Shown here in pieces: positions 11,091 through 24,000 of a stretch of 64,000 bases of DNA. How positions within the stretch are numbered: the first letter of the stretch is position 1; each line of letters starts with the position of its first letter. The DNA lies in the NCBI GenBank assembly GCA_009193035.1, contig SWDT01000086.1:62001-126000 (forward strand), in the 5' to 3' direction. Made by a program: the position numbers and the translations under genes. The notes beneath the pieces were generated by a model that searched no databases, was not told where the DNA came from, and saw only the letters and a list, made by a program, of their open reading frames with translations. Source of the stretch: Halicephalobus mephisto (Eukaryota > Nematoda > Chromadorea > Rhabditida > Panagrolaimidae).

Positions 11091-14000
11091 ATGATTTTCT
11101 TCACCTTTCTGTTTTTCTTCTTGAGACAATGTTATGGAAGTCCTCCGGAAAACCGATTGATGCGGGACTTGATGCACGGGTATGTCCCCGAAGAAAGACC
11201 AGTCATCGACAGTTCTCAACCAGTCGTCGTCAAGTTAGGGATAACTATTCAGCAGATAATAGATTTGGTAAAATTGTTTTTTAAAATCATACTTTCGAAA
11301 ATTAAAAGTATTTTTTAAAGAAGTTATTTCTGTAAGAATTTTAAATTTTCCAGAATCTTTGGTTTCAGATAGTAGTTCACAAATTACAGTACTGTGAAAA
11401 GTAAAAGTAGATAAGAACACAAAATTATTTCAGAAAGAATTTTTATAAAATTTAAAGATTATTGAAGATTTTATTGAATTTTGGAAAATTCTAGAAGACT
11501 TCATAAGATTCTAAAAAACTAAAACATTCCTCTATACTCTGGACGACTTCAGAAGCGTCTATAAGATTCTAGAAAGTTTCAGAACCTTATATTCTGGAAG
11601 ACTCTATTGGATCCTTGAAGATTTCAGAATCGTTAACTAAATTTAGATTTCTAAGACTTTTTCGAAATTCTTGAAGATTTCAGAATAGTTAACTAAATTT
11701 AGATGTTTAAAACTTTTTCGAGATTCTTGAAGATTCCATGAACTTTTAATAAATTTTCGAAAGTTTCAGAATCCTTCACTAGGTTTAGGAGATTTTTAAA
11801 AATTTCCTCGAGATTCTGGAAACTTTTATAAGATTTTAGTTAATTTTTAAAATTTAGAACGAAAGAGAACAGCAACTGGAACTGAACATGTGGTTGAGAT
11901 TCAGTTGGAGGGACGAGAATCTAAGATGGGACCCGGCTCAATACGATAACGTTACGGATCTCAGACATCCCATTGGGTCGATCTGGACTCCGGATATCTT
12001 ACTGTATAACTCCGTCGATACTGAATTCGACAGTACTTACAAAGTAAATTTACTCGGGTACTCTGATGGATCCATAAACTGGATGCCTCCTGGAATCTTC
12101 AAAGTTAGCTGCCAAATCGACATTACTGTAAGTTTTTTATTTTACAAAATTAAGTCTGAGTTATGTATTTTGAAAGTTGAAAATCAAAATTCGAAGTTTG
12201 GATTCAGAATATCCAGATATCAGGTTTTAATTACGAATGCACATATGACGGAAAACAAGTTTTTAAAATACAAAAAATTCGTAAAGTTGTCCTAACACAA
12301 AAAGTCGGAACTTCGACCTCGAACTCTGACCGTCAACTTTGATAATACACAGTATTAATTACGGTATTATCAAAATCGAAACTCATAGTTCAAATTCGAA
12401 GTTTGTATTTTTCGTTTTAATAAATATTTATGAATTTTTCTATTTCGAAAATCTGTCTCATCTAAATTGATAGTTGAAAATTAACTAGATTATTCTAATT
12501 TAAACACGATTCATAAGTTGTATCTTAACACGGAAAGTCCAAACTTCGATCTTGAATTCTGAATTTCAATTTTGATTATATGGAACACTGGTTACAGTAT
12601 TTTCCGTTCACCGACCATACTTGCATGCTGAAATTCGGGTCGTGGTCCTTCAGCGGTCGGCAAATAGACCTTCAACCAGGAGATTTCGATTTTAGTGAAT
12701 ATATGGAAAACGGAGAATGGGTAGTCACGAGTGAGTTTCTTTAACCAAATTATTCCAAAAATTGGAAATCTACTTTTTACGAAATTTCTCTATGTAAATT
12801 TTTAGAACTTTTTGAAATTCTGAAATTTGCATGTTAGTTAAAAAATTTTTATTTTACAAAATTCTGAAAAATTGTAAAAATTTGTAAAGTTCTAAAATAT
12901 GAGAATTTCTACTAGATTCTGAGAGATTTTAGAAAATTTTAGAAGTTTCTAAGAAATTTAAGAAGGCTCTAGGAAGTTCTACTAGAATCTGAAGAAGTTT
13001 AGAAAATTCCAAAAGTTTCTACAGGATTCTGGGAATCATTAAGAACTTCTGGATTCTGAAAATTTTTAAGAACTTTTGGATTCTGAGAGATTTTAGAAGA
13101 TTTCAAAATTTTTTACAAGATTCCGGAAAATTGCAAAAATTTCCATGAAATTGTAGAATACCCAAGAAACTTTTTGATATTCTAGAAAGTTTTGAAATTT
13201 ACTGTGAGATTCTTAAAATTTCCGAAATCTACTGTTTTGGAAGTTAATTCAGGATTCTAAAAACTTTGAAATTGAAAATACTGTAGAAATCTAACAAAGA
13301 GGAATTTAGAATACTGGGTGAATAGATCGGAAAAATTTTACGCATGTTGTCCGGAACCGTATCCGGACATCAAGTTCTTCATCCAACTCAGAAGAAGAAC
13401 CCTCTACTACGCCTTCAACCTTCTGATGCCGTGTGTTTTGATAATGGTCCTGGTCATGTTGGGCTTCACGATGTCTCCAGAAACGACCGAAAAAGTCGGA
13501 TTACAGATATCCGTTTCTCTGGCTATTAGTATTTTTTTGACTTTCGTGATGGAAGTAACTCCGAAGACTTCTGACGCTTTACCACTTCTGGGGATCTTCT
13601 TCCAAAGTTGTTTCATCATCTCCGTCGGGGCCACTACGTTTACAGTATACGTCCAAAGTGTTCACTTCAGGAATCAAAACAATCATAAAAAAATGGGATT
13701 TTGGGTTTGGTTACTGTAATATTTAAAAAGTCAAGTTATATTTTAGATGAGGTACTTTTTACTAGAATGGATTCCGTATTTGTTGTGCATCAAAAGACCT
13801 AAAAGACCGAACACGTTGGCGAGCTTGATGAAGAGCTTCGAGGACAGGAAAGACGCTCAAGATAAGGACATCCGGACCGCTTTCACTTATGTAAGTTATT
13901 CTTTAAAAAATATAAAAACTTGTGGACATAAAAGACGAAATTTAACTCGTTCGAGGACTTACACAAACCCTAAGCCATTGATAAGTGAGCGAAAATTTCG

Positions 14001-15701
14001 AAAAACTTTATCATCGATCTTAAATATCCTTGTTAGTGATCAAGCTCGATCAGAATTTCTTGATTTTTCATCTTAGTTACTGTAGGGAGGAAATAGAAAT
14101 TGACCAATACTTACTAGCACAATAAGAACCTAGTCTTCATATTTGTGAAACGAATCCTATCAAGAAAAAACTTATTTTACTACATATAAAAAGGATACAT
14201 TAAACAGCTCTAATATATTCATACATCGTATTTAGCGTACTCATAAATCATACACAATATACCTATGTCAACTTAATATATTAATATATTGAATATAATG
14301 CATTCGATAAATTATAACCGCTTTGATGTGTCTATACACTAAATACAATGCGCCGATACGAGCTTAATGTATTTGTTGTGGATGCATAGTCCCCATGACC
14401 GGAGATATTCAGACCACCGAAGACTTAACAGTCCCTGCTCTCCACTGAGGAGTACAAAAGGGAACACTTCGGTGTACCGGGAGTCCTCATCGAGTGTAAT
14501 TCTGATATTAATAATATTTGTTCCTATTTTGTATTGTCTCATTATAAGTAAAGACATAACTGTATTAGTATATTAAATATAATGTATTCGATAAGTCAGC
14601 GCCGTTACAATATATCTATCCACTAAATACAATCTATCGATATCAACTAGACATATTGGTATATTGAATATAATGTATTCGATGCATCAGAATAGTTTTG
14701 ACATATCTATACATTACATATAATATATTAGTATCATACTTAATATATTCATATATTTAATACAATGTAGCTCATACATTATATACAATACATCAATATC
14801 AGCTTAATATATCGATATATCGATATATTGAATACAATGTATCTTATAAATCAGAGCTGTTTTAATATATCTATATATAAGAAACATAAAACATTGATAT
14901 TCCACTTAATATATCGATATATTGAACATAATGTATCTGATATAGTAGAGCTGTTTTAGCATATCGATATATTGGATACAATGCACCTGTTTTTTGCATG
15001 TACAAAGCCAATTTTGCAGGAAGATGGGACTTGCACAATTGTCAAGGCCTTGGGGGACGTCTTCAAGGACAACTACGAAGGCTTAATGGTGCAGCTCCAG
15101 AATGCCTCAAACAAGGATAGAACAGATTCTTCTGCGATGGAGAGGATAAAGACCTTAGATGATATCTACAAACATGTTAAAGTAAGTAATAATTTTTAAA
15201 TAAGAATATAGAGTTCGAATTTAAAATTAATATTAACATTAAAGTTCTAATTTGCGAACAAGATGCAATTGTAGTTTCGATGAATGTTGTGCGCAGCGTG
15301 CAAATAGGACTTTAATGAATGTTGCATGCAAACTGCAAATTTCAACTTTAACAAATGCTGCACGCAACTTGCAGATTTTCATTTTAAAGAATATTGCATG
15401 CAACTTGCAGATCTTTCTTTTGACGAATGCTGCACGCAACTTGCAGATTTTTATCCTAACAAATGTTGCACGCAACCTGCAGATTTCCATTTTAACGTCC
15501 AACTCTACAAATTTAAAGATTAACTAGTTATTTTAGAAAATCCGAGAATCTTCGGATAAATCCATCGAAAATAACCACATCAAGTCAGAATGGATGTTTG
15601 CAGCAATAGTGGTGGATCGATTGGGGCTTCTAACATTTCTGCTTCTTTTACTAACCACTACGGTACTACTTGTTACTAGAGCTCCATATTTGGTTGCTTG
15701 A
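11091..15701 (+). CDS. nicotinic acetylcholine receptor-type alpha subunit
   Basis: A pentameric Cys-loop ligand-gated ion channel subunit in the plasma membrane. Exons: 11091-11267, 11858-12127, 12598-12730, 13310-13704, 13747-13890, 15020-15181, 15537-15701; frames join to 481 aa. The start at 11091 leaves a normal signal peptide (MIFFTFLFFF) before GSPPENRLMRDLM; an in-frame ATG at 11025 would add 22 residues. The Cys-loop cysteines are at about 144 and 158. The vicinal pair in FYACCPEPYPD at about 206-207 makes it an alpha-type subunit, so it should contribute the principal agonist site. M1 follows RRRTLYYAFNLLMPC. M2 keeps the Glu-Lys before VGLQISVSLAISI, which fits cation selectivity. 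M4 is in the last exon after KSEWMFAAIVVDRL. The exact nematode paralogue group is not assigned. Exon 4 has a weak donor (GTTTGG). Confidence 0.92.
12290..12590. mobile_element. foldback element(s) in nAChR intron 2
   Basis: Inverted phrases such as CGACCTCGAACTCTGACC, TATTATCAAAATCGAAACTC and AATTTCAATTTTGATTAT lie here in opposite orientation. A related palindromic element with the same ends is at 59,463-59,700. The right end reaches the splice acceptor of exon 3 at 12,598. Confidence 0.55.
14180..14995. repeat. TA-rich array plus one copy of the ~140-bp family, nAChR intron 5
   Basis: Many runs of the form TATCGATATATTGAATACAATGTATC fill the intron. At 14,375-14,490 they are interrupted by one diverged copy of the family seen at 28.8-29.35 and 51.2-51.5 kb (phrases TAGTCCCCATGACCGGAGATAT and GTACAAAAGGGAACAC). 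The array ends within about 25 bases of the exon 6 acceptor. Confidence 0.7.
15245..15505. repeat. ~58-bp minisatellite in nAChR intron 6
   Basis: About five units carry the phrase AATGCTGCACGCAACTTGCAGAT followed by a T-rich spacer. The phrase has internal complementarity (TGCA...TGCA, GCAA...TTGC). It resembles the array in the intron of the neighbouring amine oxidase. The array is open in three frames for composition reasons only. Confidence 0.8.
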
Positions 15702-16063
15702 ATCATTATCATAAAAATGAAAATAACTTTTTTCATAAAATTATCTCAACACGAATTTCAAGAATTTTCTAAGAACTTCTCAAACCATACTGTAGAAATG
15801 TAAAAAATAATGTGAAATTGTCTCGACACGAATTTCAAGAAATTCCCAGTATCATATCATAAAAACTAAAAATAACTTAATAAAATTGTCTCGACACGAA
15901 TCTCCTGAGCTTTCTAAAAACTTCTCAAACCATACTGTAGAAATTTAAAAAATTTTACAAAATTGTTTCGACACGAATTTCCGAAATGATGTTATTAAAA
16001 ATAATTTTTTCAAAGTTATTCTAAATTTTTTAAATGATTTAAAAATTCTCATTTATGCAAATT
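15702..16063. repeat. spacer between convergent genes with CTCGACACGAA units
   Basis: This 362-bp spacer separates two 3' ends. It holds four spaced copies of TCTCRACACGAAT, at roughly 15,749, 15,819, 15,889 and 15,967, some followed by AACCATACTGTAGAAAT. No gene is present. Confidence 0.7.
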
Positions 16064-19000
16064 TTAAGAAATTAAGGAAATAATTCTGTCTGCTTCTCTT
16101 CTTCCACTGAGGAAAGCCCCGACACAAGTCTGGAAAATCCTGTGATGAGTCCCTTCCCCCGCAAATTGGAGTTTTATTTTTCCGTTTTTCTTGACCGGGA
16201 TCGACATGTCTGAATGTCTGATCCTGGCCTGAGCCTGTTCGAAGGTGACGAAGGAGTACGATCCCCCGAAGAGGTCGTCATGGGTCCATCTGTTTCTGAT
16301 TACTTTGCTCGGGACCGGAATTGAGTCATTACGGTAGACATCTCTCAGAAGTTTCGTGACGATTCTTGAAAGTTCTTCATCTTCAATGTTGTCCACTTTC
16401 CGAGGTCCATGTCCGGCGATCCAAGCCATGAGGATATTCGGGGCCCAAGGCACAGATTGAAAAGTGTTAAATTCGCTTTCGATCGGATCTAGATTTTTCC
16501 GTCCAAGACATCCTTCCACAGGAAGAGGAATCAGAATATCGTCTTTCCAGGAGACATCTGGAAATTCAAAAAACACCTTCGCCGACGTCCCCATGCCGAT
16601 CTTGTCGATGGCTTCCAGTTTTCGCTTCGGGAGCGGCGGAGTGAACATCTTCCGAGAAAACTTCTTCAAATGTCCAATTGATGACGTCACAATTACATAA
16701 TCAAATCCCTCTATTCTTGTTCCATTCACAAGAGTCAAAGTCGTTTCGGGACCAGAGTAATCGATGTTCGAAATTCTGTGATTGAAGTGGATCTTAGAAT
16801 CCGGAATTTTCGACCGTAAATGGTTGATTATCGCCGTGTATCCGATCTTATTCGTGGTGTAGCTGACTCCGACTTCTCCTAGGTCATCCCACTCCGTTAT
16901 TGCCCTTAGGGATAGCTAAATAAAAAAATCATTATTAAAACTACTAAAAAAATTAATAATAAATTTAATTTAAAAAATTAAAATCAAAGTTAATAAAAAA
17001 TCAAAATTAAAAATAATAAAAAAATTAAAATTAATTTAAAAAATTAATATTAAAGTTACTAAAAAATTAAAATTAATTTTAAAAATCATTATTAAAGTTA
17101 CTAAAAAAATTAATAATAAATTTAATTTAAAAAATTAAAATCAAAGTTAATAAAAAATTAAAACTAAAAATAATATTAAAATTAATAAAAAAAATTAAAA
17201 TTTATTTAAAAAATTAATATTAAAGTTACTAAAAAATTAAAAATTGTAAAAAAATCATTATTAAAATTAATAAAAAATTAAAATTTATTTAAAAAATCAA
17301 TAATGCAATTAATAAAAAAGTTTTTTTTATAAAATCGATGTTTATTTTTTTTTAAATTTAAATTATTTTAATTAAAATAAATTTGTTTTTTGGTAATTTA
17401 GACAAAATAAAATTGAAATATTTTTGCTAAAAAATAAAAAAATAAAAATAAAAACATAAATTTCATCATGAATGATGTCTGATTTATTTTTGCTTACGAA
17501 TTTAGTTAATAAGTATTTGATGTACAGTACCCAGATTCATGGTTGAAAGGCATATCAGACATTCGTGGTGAGATTAATTTTCATATTTTTATTTTTCTTC
17601 AATTTTTCTACTCTAAGGTCTATGAAAAGATCAACATCAAAATAAAATTCGCACTTTGCCCGCAACATTGCGGCAGATAAGTTCGAATTTTTACATTTAT
17701 ATTTATCAAAAAACTAATATCAAAATAAAATTTGCACCTTGCCCGCAACATTGCGGCAGATAAGTTTGAATTTTTATGTTTATCTTTGTAAAAGTTTAAA
17801 ATGAAAATAAAATTCGCACTTTGCCCGCAACATTGCGGCAGATAAGTTTGAAGTTTTATGTTTATATATATCAAAAAATTGTCATCAAAATAAAATTCGC
17901 ACTTTGCCCGCAATATTGCGGCAGATAAGTTTAGTTTATTTTTGTTCAAAAATTTGATTTTGACTTTAGTACTGAATTAAATCAATGAATTTTAACTATT
18001 TTTTTGAGACTACTGCAAATTTGTCATTTTTCGTATTTTCGATAAGATGCAACCGAAATTGACTACCCTATGACGAAAATGAATGGGTACACAAGCTGCA
18101 AATTTTTTCATGACCGATGTTTGATTTTTTTCACCTACGAGTTTGGTTCCTGTCTCGAGGTCTATGAAGAAATCAAAGTCAAATTAAAATCCGCACTTTG
18201 CTTGCAACATTGCGGCAGATAGATCAGTATTTTTGTTTATGTTTATGAAAGTTATGAAATTTAAATAAAATTCGCAGGTTGCTCGCAGCATTGCGGCAGA
18301 TAAATTGCTATTAAAATAAAATCCGCAGGTTGCTCGCAAAATTCCGACAAATAAGTCGATATTTCTGTTTACATTTAAAAAATTACAAAATCAAGGTAAA
18401 ATTCACAAATTGCTCGCAATATTCGGACAGATCTGTCTATTTAATTGTTGTGCGAAAATTCGGTTTGGCTTTGATGTCGATCTCTGTCTGAACGTTGCAA
18501 GCAAAGTGCAAATTTTACTTAAATTTCGTAACTTTCATAAATATAAATAAAAATACTGATCTGTCTGAATGCTGCGAGCAACCTGCGGATTTCATTTTAA
18601 TAGCAATTTATCTGTCTGAATGTTGCGAGCAAAGTGCACATTTTACTTCGATTTCGTAACTTTCGTAAACGTAAACAAAAATACTTATCTATCTGTCTGA
18701 ATATTACGAGCAAAGTGCACATTTTACTTCAATTTCGTAACTTTCGTAAATATAAACAAAAATACTGATCTATCTGCCGGAATGTTGCGAGCAACCTGCG
18801 GATTTAATTTTGACTTTGATGTCGACCTCGACACTGATCTTTTAAAATTTAATTATTAGTTACTGTAGTTCCTTCAACCCACTTCTTCCCATCTGGCGGC
18901 GTACTCGAATTCGAAATAAGACCTCAATGTCAAAGAAAGTGAATCAAAAACGTTTCTTCTGAATCCAGATTCTGCTTTTTGTTCTTTCAAAAATTCCGCA

Positions 19001-20238
19001 TAATCTTTTTCGAACATGGATTTCACAGTTTCATCGTAACTTTTTTTTTCGTCTTCAAAAGCCACATTATGGTATTTCATATCCAGCGGCTCCGCGAAAT
19101 TTCGGAAAACTTCAATATCCTCTTTTTTCACAGGACATTTGCCGAATCTGATGACGGCGTCACTCAAGTGTCCGAAATCAGGATAAACATCGGAAACAAC
19201 GCCCAATCTAGAAGCCAAATCGAAAAGAGGATTCTTGTTTCCGTTGATGAACTGAGCTCCATGTTGTAGAAATCCATCTTCTGAAATTTTTGTAAATTAT
19301 GATTACTATTTTATAAAAATCTTTTATAAATTATAACTTTATTATTTATGAATTTTTTTCGTAAATTATAACTTTATTATTTTACAAAAATTTTTTATAA
19401 ATTATAACTTTATTATTTTATGAATTTTTTTTTGTAAATTATAACTTTATTATTTTACAAAAATCTTTTATAAATTATAATTTTATTTTTTATGAATTTT
19501 TTTCGTAAATTATAATTACTATTTTATGAATTTTTTTCGTAAATTATAATTACTATTTTATGAATTTTTTTCGTAATTTATAATTACTATTTTATGAATT
19601 TTTTTCGTAATTTATAATTACTATTTTACAAAAATCTTTTATAAATTATAACTTTATTATTTTGTGAATTTTTTTTATAAATTATTATTTTATTATTTTA
19701 CAAAAATTTCAAAGCTTTTTTAACATAGAAATTACAACTGTTTTTGGATTTCATATATCCGGATTTCGAAAACCAACTTTTCAATCGAATTAATATTTTT
19801 CGAATCTGAAAACAGAAAAAAATAAATCAATTTAATTTAGAAGATATATGAAATCTTAAAGATCGAGATTTCGGATTTCATATATCCGGATTTCGAAAGT
19901 CAACTTTCAAATCTGAATTCAGATTTTAACATATTCAAAAATTTAGAAATCTCGAAGAAAAAATATTATTCAAAAAATTTTAAAAAATTAATTTTTCAAA
20001 AAAATTTTTAAAAACTAAATTTTCAAAAAGTTTTAAAATTAAAAATCTTACTGTAAGGAACAGGAAAGACTCTTCCACCGTATCTTTCTAGAGCCTCGAA
20101 GATTTCGAAATTCTGAAATCCTTTTTCCAAAAATCTGTTGGCAGTCGAAAGACCGGCCATTCCGGCTCCGACGATGGCGACTTTCTGGCCATGCCCTAAG
20201 GCAAAATTAACCAAAATAAAGAAATATATAATTTTCAT
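16064..20238 (-). CDS. secreted FAD-dependent polyamine/amine oxidase
   Basis: A flavin-containing amine oxidase of the spermine/polyamine oxidase type, oxidising amines with FAD. Exons: 20238-20052, 19280-18883 and 16915-16064; 478 aa in frame. Residues 1-15 (MKIIYFFILVNFALG) look like a signal peptide, so it is likely secreted or lumenal. The dinucleotide-binding motif GAGMAG is at 24-29, followed by E48 and GGR at 54-56. The C-terminal FAD segment FAGEGTHHRIFQTCVGAFLSG is typical of the family. GTSAKVFFEF lies in the substrate domain. The donor after exon 2 (GTGGGT) is used because the frame otherwise stops two codons later. Between WEE and LSLRAITEW the protein looks several residues short of the family, so a micro-exon may lie in the 1.97-kb intron. 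It converges with the receptor subunit gene. Confidence 0.9.
16916..17580. repeat. low-complexity A/T array in amine oxidase intron 2
   Basis: Diverged units of the type AAAAAATTAAAATTAATTTA and AATATTAAAGTTACTAAAAA repeat for over 400 bp. This is simple A/T-rich sequence with no coding potential. Confidence 0.7.
17620..18830. repeat. inverted minisatellite array, amine oxidase intron 2
   Basis: The left arm (about 17,620-18,440) repeats a 60-90 bp unit with the core TTTGCCCGCAACATTGCGGCAGAT. The right arm (about 18,470-18,830) repeats the same family in reverse complement (ATCTGTCTGAATGTTGCGAGCAAAG). The array is therefore palindromic at the kilobase scale, centred near 18,450. Each unit can also fold on itself (GCAA/TTGC). 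Confidence 0.8.
19290..19700. repeat. ~40-bp A/T tandem repeat, amine oxidase intron 1
   Basis: Units of the form TAAATTATAACTTTATTATTT with ACAAAAATCTTT or ATGAATTTTTTTCG alternate about ten times. The repeat is purely intronic. Confidence 0.8.
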
Positions 20239-20429
20239 TTTAAAAAAAATAAATTTTCAAATTCAATTATATATTTAAAATATTTTAATAGAAAATTGTT
20301 CATTCAAAAAACTTCAAAAATATTCCTCAAAAAAGGTTATAGGTCTGATTGAAATGACAATCTTCCGTTTTTTCTTATCTTATCTTGCTACTGATTTTCC
20401 GTCGGCTTCCAGTCAATTCTGAATAAAGA

Positions 20430-20790
20430 TCAAAATTTAAAGTAAAAAAATCCCAAAATTTTAGGATATACAGTAACCTAAAAATCAATCACTTTTAAAA
20501 TTTTAAAAATATATTATATCTTTTCAAAAAAAATTAAAATAAAAAAATCTCAAAATTTTAGGATATATGATAACTTAAAAATCAATCACTTTGAAAATTT
20601 TAAAAATATATTTTATCTTTTCAAAAAAATTTAAAGTAAAAAAATCTCAAAATTTTAGGATATATAGTAATCTAAAAATCAATCATTTTTAAAATTTTAA
20701 AAATATATTATATCTTTTCAAGAAAATTTAAAATAAAAAAATCTCAAAATTTTAGGATATACTGTAACTTTAAAAATTAATTCTAAAATA
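20430..20790. repeat. ~110-bp tandem repeat, three to four copies
   Basis: Copies share CTCAAAATTTTAGGATATA, AAAAATCAATCACTTTTAA and ATATATTATATCTTTTCAA. The repeat lies in the 850-bp gap between the amine oxidase start and the exportin 3' end. No gene is seen in this gap. Confidence 0.8.
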
Positions 20791-21088
20791 AAACTAATTA
20801 CTCTTAAAATATATTATATTCTCTCAAAAACAAATTTAAAAACTTAAAATTTCTTAAAAATCAGACTAAAATGCAAATAAAATTAATCCTTTTAACATCC
20901 CACAACCTACATCAGCCCTAACAATTTCAACAATCAATTTATCAATTCACATCGCAATCCAAACAATTGGCAACACACAACTAATTAAAAAAGTGAATAA
21001 TAAAAAAAATACTCTTGGCAAAGCCCGTAAGTACAACTTAAAATTCGAACCATAGCAAGGCACCGATTATCTAAAGCTTATATTTTCT

Positions 21089-24000
21089 TCACTGGTCCAT
21101 AGAATTAGAATTACTGTGGTTCGCCGGGCCATATTTGTGCATGTCTTTCAATTGCTGTTGAAGTTGTTCAATTTTGACAGTAAAAACTTCTCTATCTTCC
21201 GATGAGAATGGCTTATCGGTAAAATTTTTCAAAATATCTTCAATAGCTTGAATAATGTCTGGTGATACTTGATTTCCATATTCCTCCTTCCAACTAGAGT
21301 AAATCTGAGGTCTCAAGTACATCGAATTAAACATCACTCTTCCAGCCATATAATGAAGAGGACGAGAATCGTTCACAATCATATTCATAAAGTAAATAAA
21401 AAACTAAAAAAATACTACATTTCAAAAAACCAATCAAATACTTACATTATCCAAAACTTGTGGATTTTGTTCAAAACATCTCGTAAGAGAATCCCCCATG
21501 GGTTCCGTATGGACGTTTTCAAGTCTCTTCCGGCGATTATTAATCTCAAGAACCAAATCAGTCAACCGTTCAAAAGTAGTACAGGAATTCATCAATTTCG
21601 ATCGTTCTAAAAACAACAAAACCACATTAATAATAAAAAAAACTTGAAATTTTCACAATTCTTCAAAAATAAACTTTAAACTATTTCAAAAAATTAAATT
21701 TCCTAAAAATCCTCAAAATTTTCAAAATCTCAAATATCATATCCAACAAAAAATTATTTTTACCATGAGCATGAATTCCCATTTCTAAATAATGAAATAC
21801 AACAACCAAATCATCAAGACTCATTTTAGTAGCATAAACAGGATACGTTCTTCCAAGTTCAAATATAAGATCATTAAAAGCATTTGTTGGTTTTGTATAT
21901 TTTTCTGCATATTCAGCATATCGTCGAAACACATGAAATACAATTTCTAATAAATTTTTCAATGTTCTATCATTCCATAAATAAAATAATGCAACAGGAA
22001 TATAATTTCCATTAAGAATATTTCTCGCTATAATTAACAATGTTGTTACAATTTTAATTCTTTCATGATAAAAATTTTTATCATTTGGATCCATATTTGG
22101 AAATCTCATAAATAATCCACAATATGCTTGAACTATTTTTGCTGATTCAATAAATATTGCTGTTGAACGAAAATGACTCAAATTAAATGCCATTCTTGCA
22201 TTTCTATTAATTGTAGCTTCTGCAATAAATTTCAATATAGATAATACAACATTTGCATCATTTGCAAATCTCTGAATAGCAAGCAAAAATATTTTATAAA
22301 TTTTATCTTGTGCATATCCACTTATCCATGCAAATGGTTGAATTCTAATTGATGCTTCAAATAATCCTCTATAATCTCTTGCAAGTCCCATAACAGCTAT
22401 TTTAAGCTGATTTTCGTCTATATTTGATTGTTCTAAAGCAGCAGCAATACTATCCGTTCTTACTTGTATTGGTTTCATAAAATCTTCTATAAAAAGTTCA
22501 TTCGCTTCAATTCCTGTAATTACAATTCTCATCAAACTACTGTAAAATCCAATTCGACTTCTCAATATTTGTTTAACACCAGAATTCAAAAACGGAAAAG
22601 TATTTCCATCATGATTTGACAACATATATTGTGTCGTTCTCAAATTCCACATTTTTCTACAAATAGTTACTGATGTTGAGATAGATGAAAACAACGCTAA
22701 CGTTCTACTAATAATTTCATCAACAGCTCCCCATGCTTGGATATTTTTTGCAATTTTTTCCATATATAATTCCCATAAAGCTTCTGTTTCTATTTCCAAA
22801 CACATCCTTTCAACCAATCTTCTTTGAATATCTTGATAATAACGATGAGTTTCATTTAAATAAGCCATACGAAATTTCTCATATGCACCAAGAATAGCTA
22901 TTTCTAATTGAATAACATTATCCGGAATTTCATGATTTCCAAGATGTTGCAGTCTTTCAAGATTGAACTTTGACAAAATAGTAACATTCACAAACAAATC
23001 AATATCAAAATCTTCTGGATTTTCATCATCAAAAGAAGCTCTTACCGTTTCCTTTGTATCCAAACAAGCTCCAACAATATACGTCCAAAAAATCAGCTTT
23101 AATTCAGCTAATAAATATTGTTGAGATCCAGGTTCATTTGCAGTCAATAAACTAGTATTTTGATTAAATATCTCATTCAACATGAATCTCATTGATATCA
23201 TATCAATTCTACAAAGTCCTGCAAAATGATCCATATATTGTGCAATTGATATCGGATCATCAAATGGAGAATCTGCTTCTCCAACAGACGATAAATCACA
23301 AAGTTGCATTCTAGATTGAACAAATGCAGCTGGAATAGCTTTAATCGAATTCTAAAAAAATACAAATATAAAAATTACATTACAAAAATCATACCATAAT
23401 ATTATCTGACCATTCGTTTTCTTTCGTCGGATTTGGAGCAAATATAGCTATTCTTTGCCAAAATGCCAATAAGTAAAATATTCCATTTGAAGCAGTAGAA
23501 TCAAAAGCCTTGAATGCTTGACAAGAAAACTGACTCAATAACGGCAACAAAGTCGAATTAAATATTTCATGTTTGTCAAGATCAGAAAAAGTAAAATTTT
23601 TGTTGACTCTATATAAGAATCTAGAAAATTCAACAAATACTTCTGGAATTCCAAGTTTCGTAACATCATTAAGAACAATTGCAATTCCATTCAACAAAGC
23701 AGAGACAATTTTCGATCTTTCTTCGCTATCATATAGGGTCCTTCTAACCGACGCTATCGATCCACCGATGGCTAAAACCTCTTTCAAGCAGTTGATTTCC
23801 GTGGCAGGAAGGAAACGGTAGACCTCAAATACGGGTTCATACACAGACATGGTTTCTGGAAAATTAAATTAAAGCTACTTTCTAATTTTTATTATATTGT
23901 AAAAATTAATTAATTGGCTAGATTATTTATTGCAATTCAATGGGTAGTTCATTCGTGGGTTAGGTTTATAAGATTCATAGACAGAGGATTAAAAGATCCA

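Noticed and set aside
15239..15527. Cys- and Leu-rich frames on both strands
   Set aside because: The region is an intronic minisatellite (GCACGCAACTTGCAGAT) between two well-supported exons of the nAChR gene.
17620..17949. 109-codon minus-strand frame with CGQSANF repeats
   Set aside because: It is a translation of the intronic inverted minisatellite, with no start context and not spliced into the amine oxidase.
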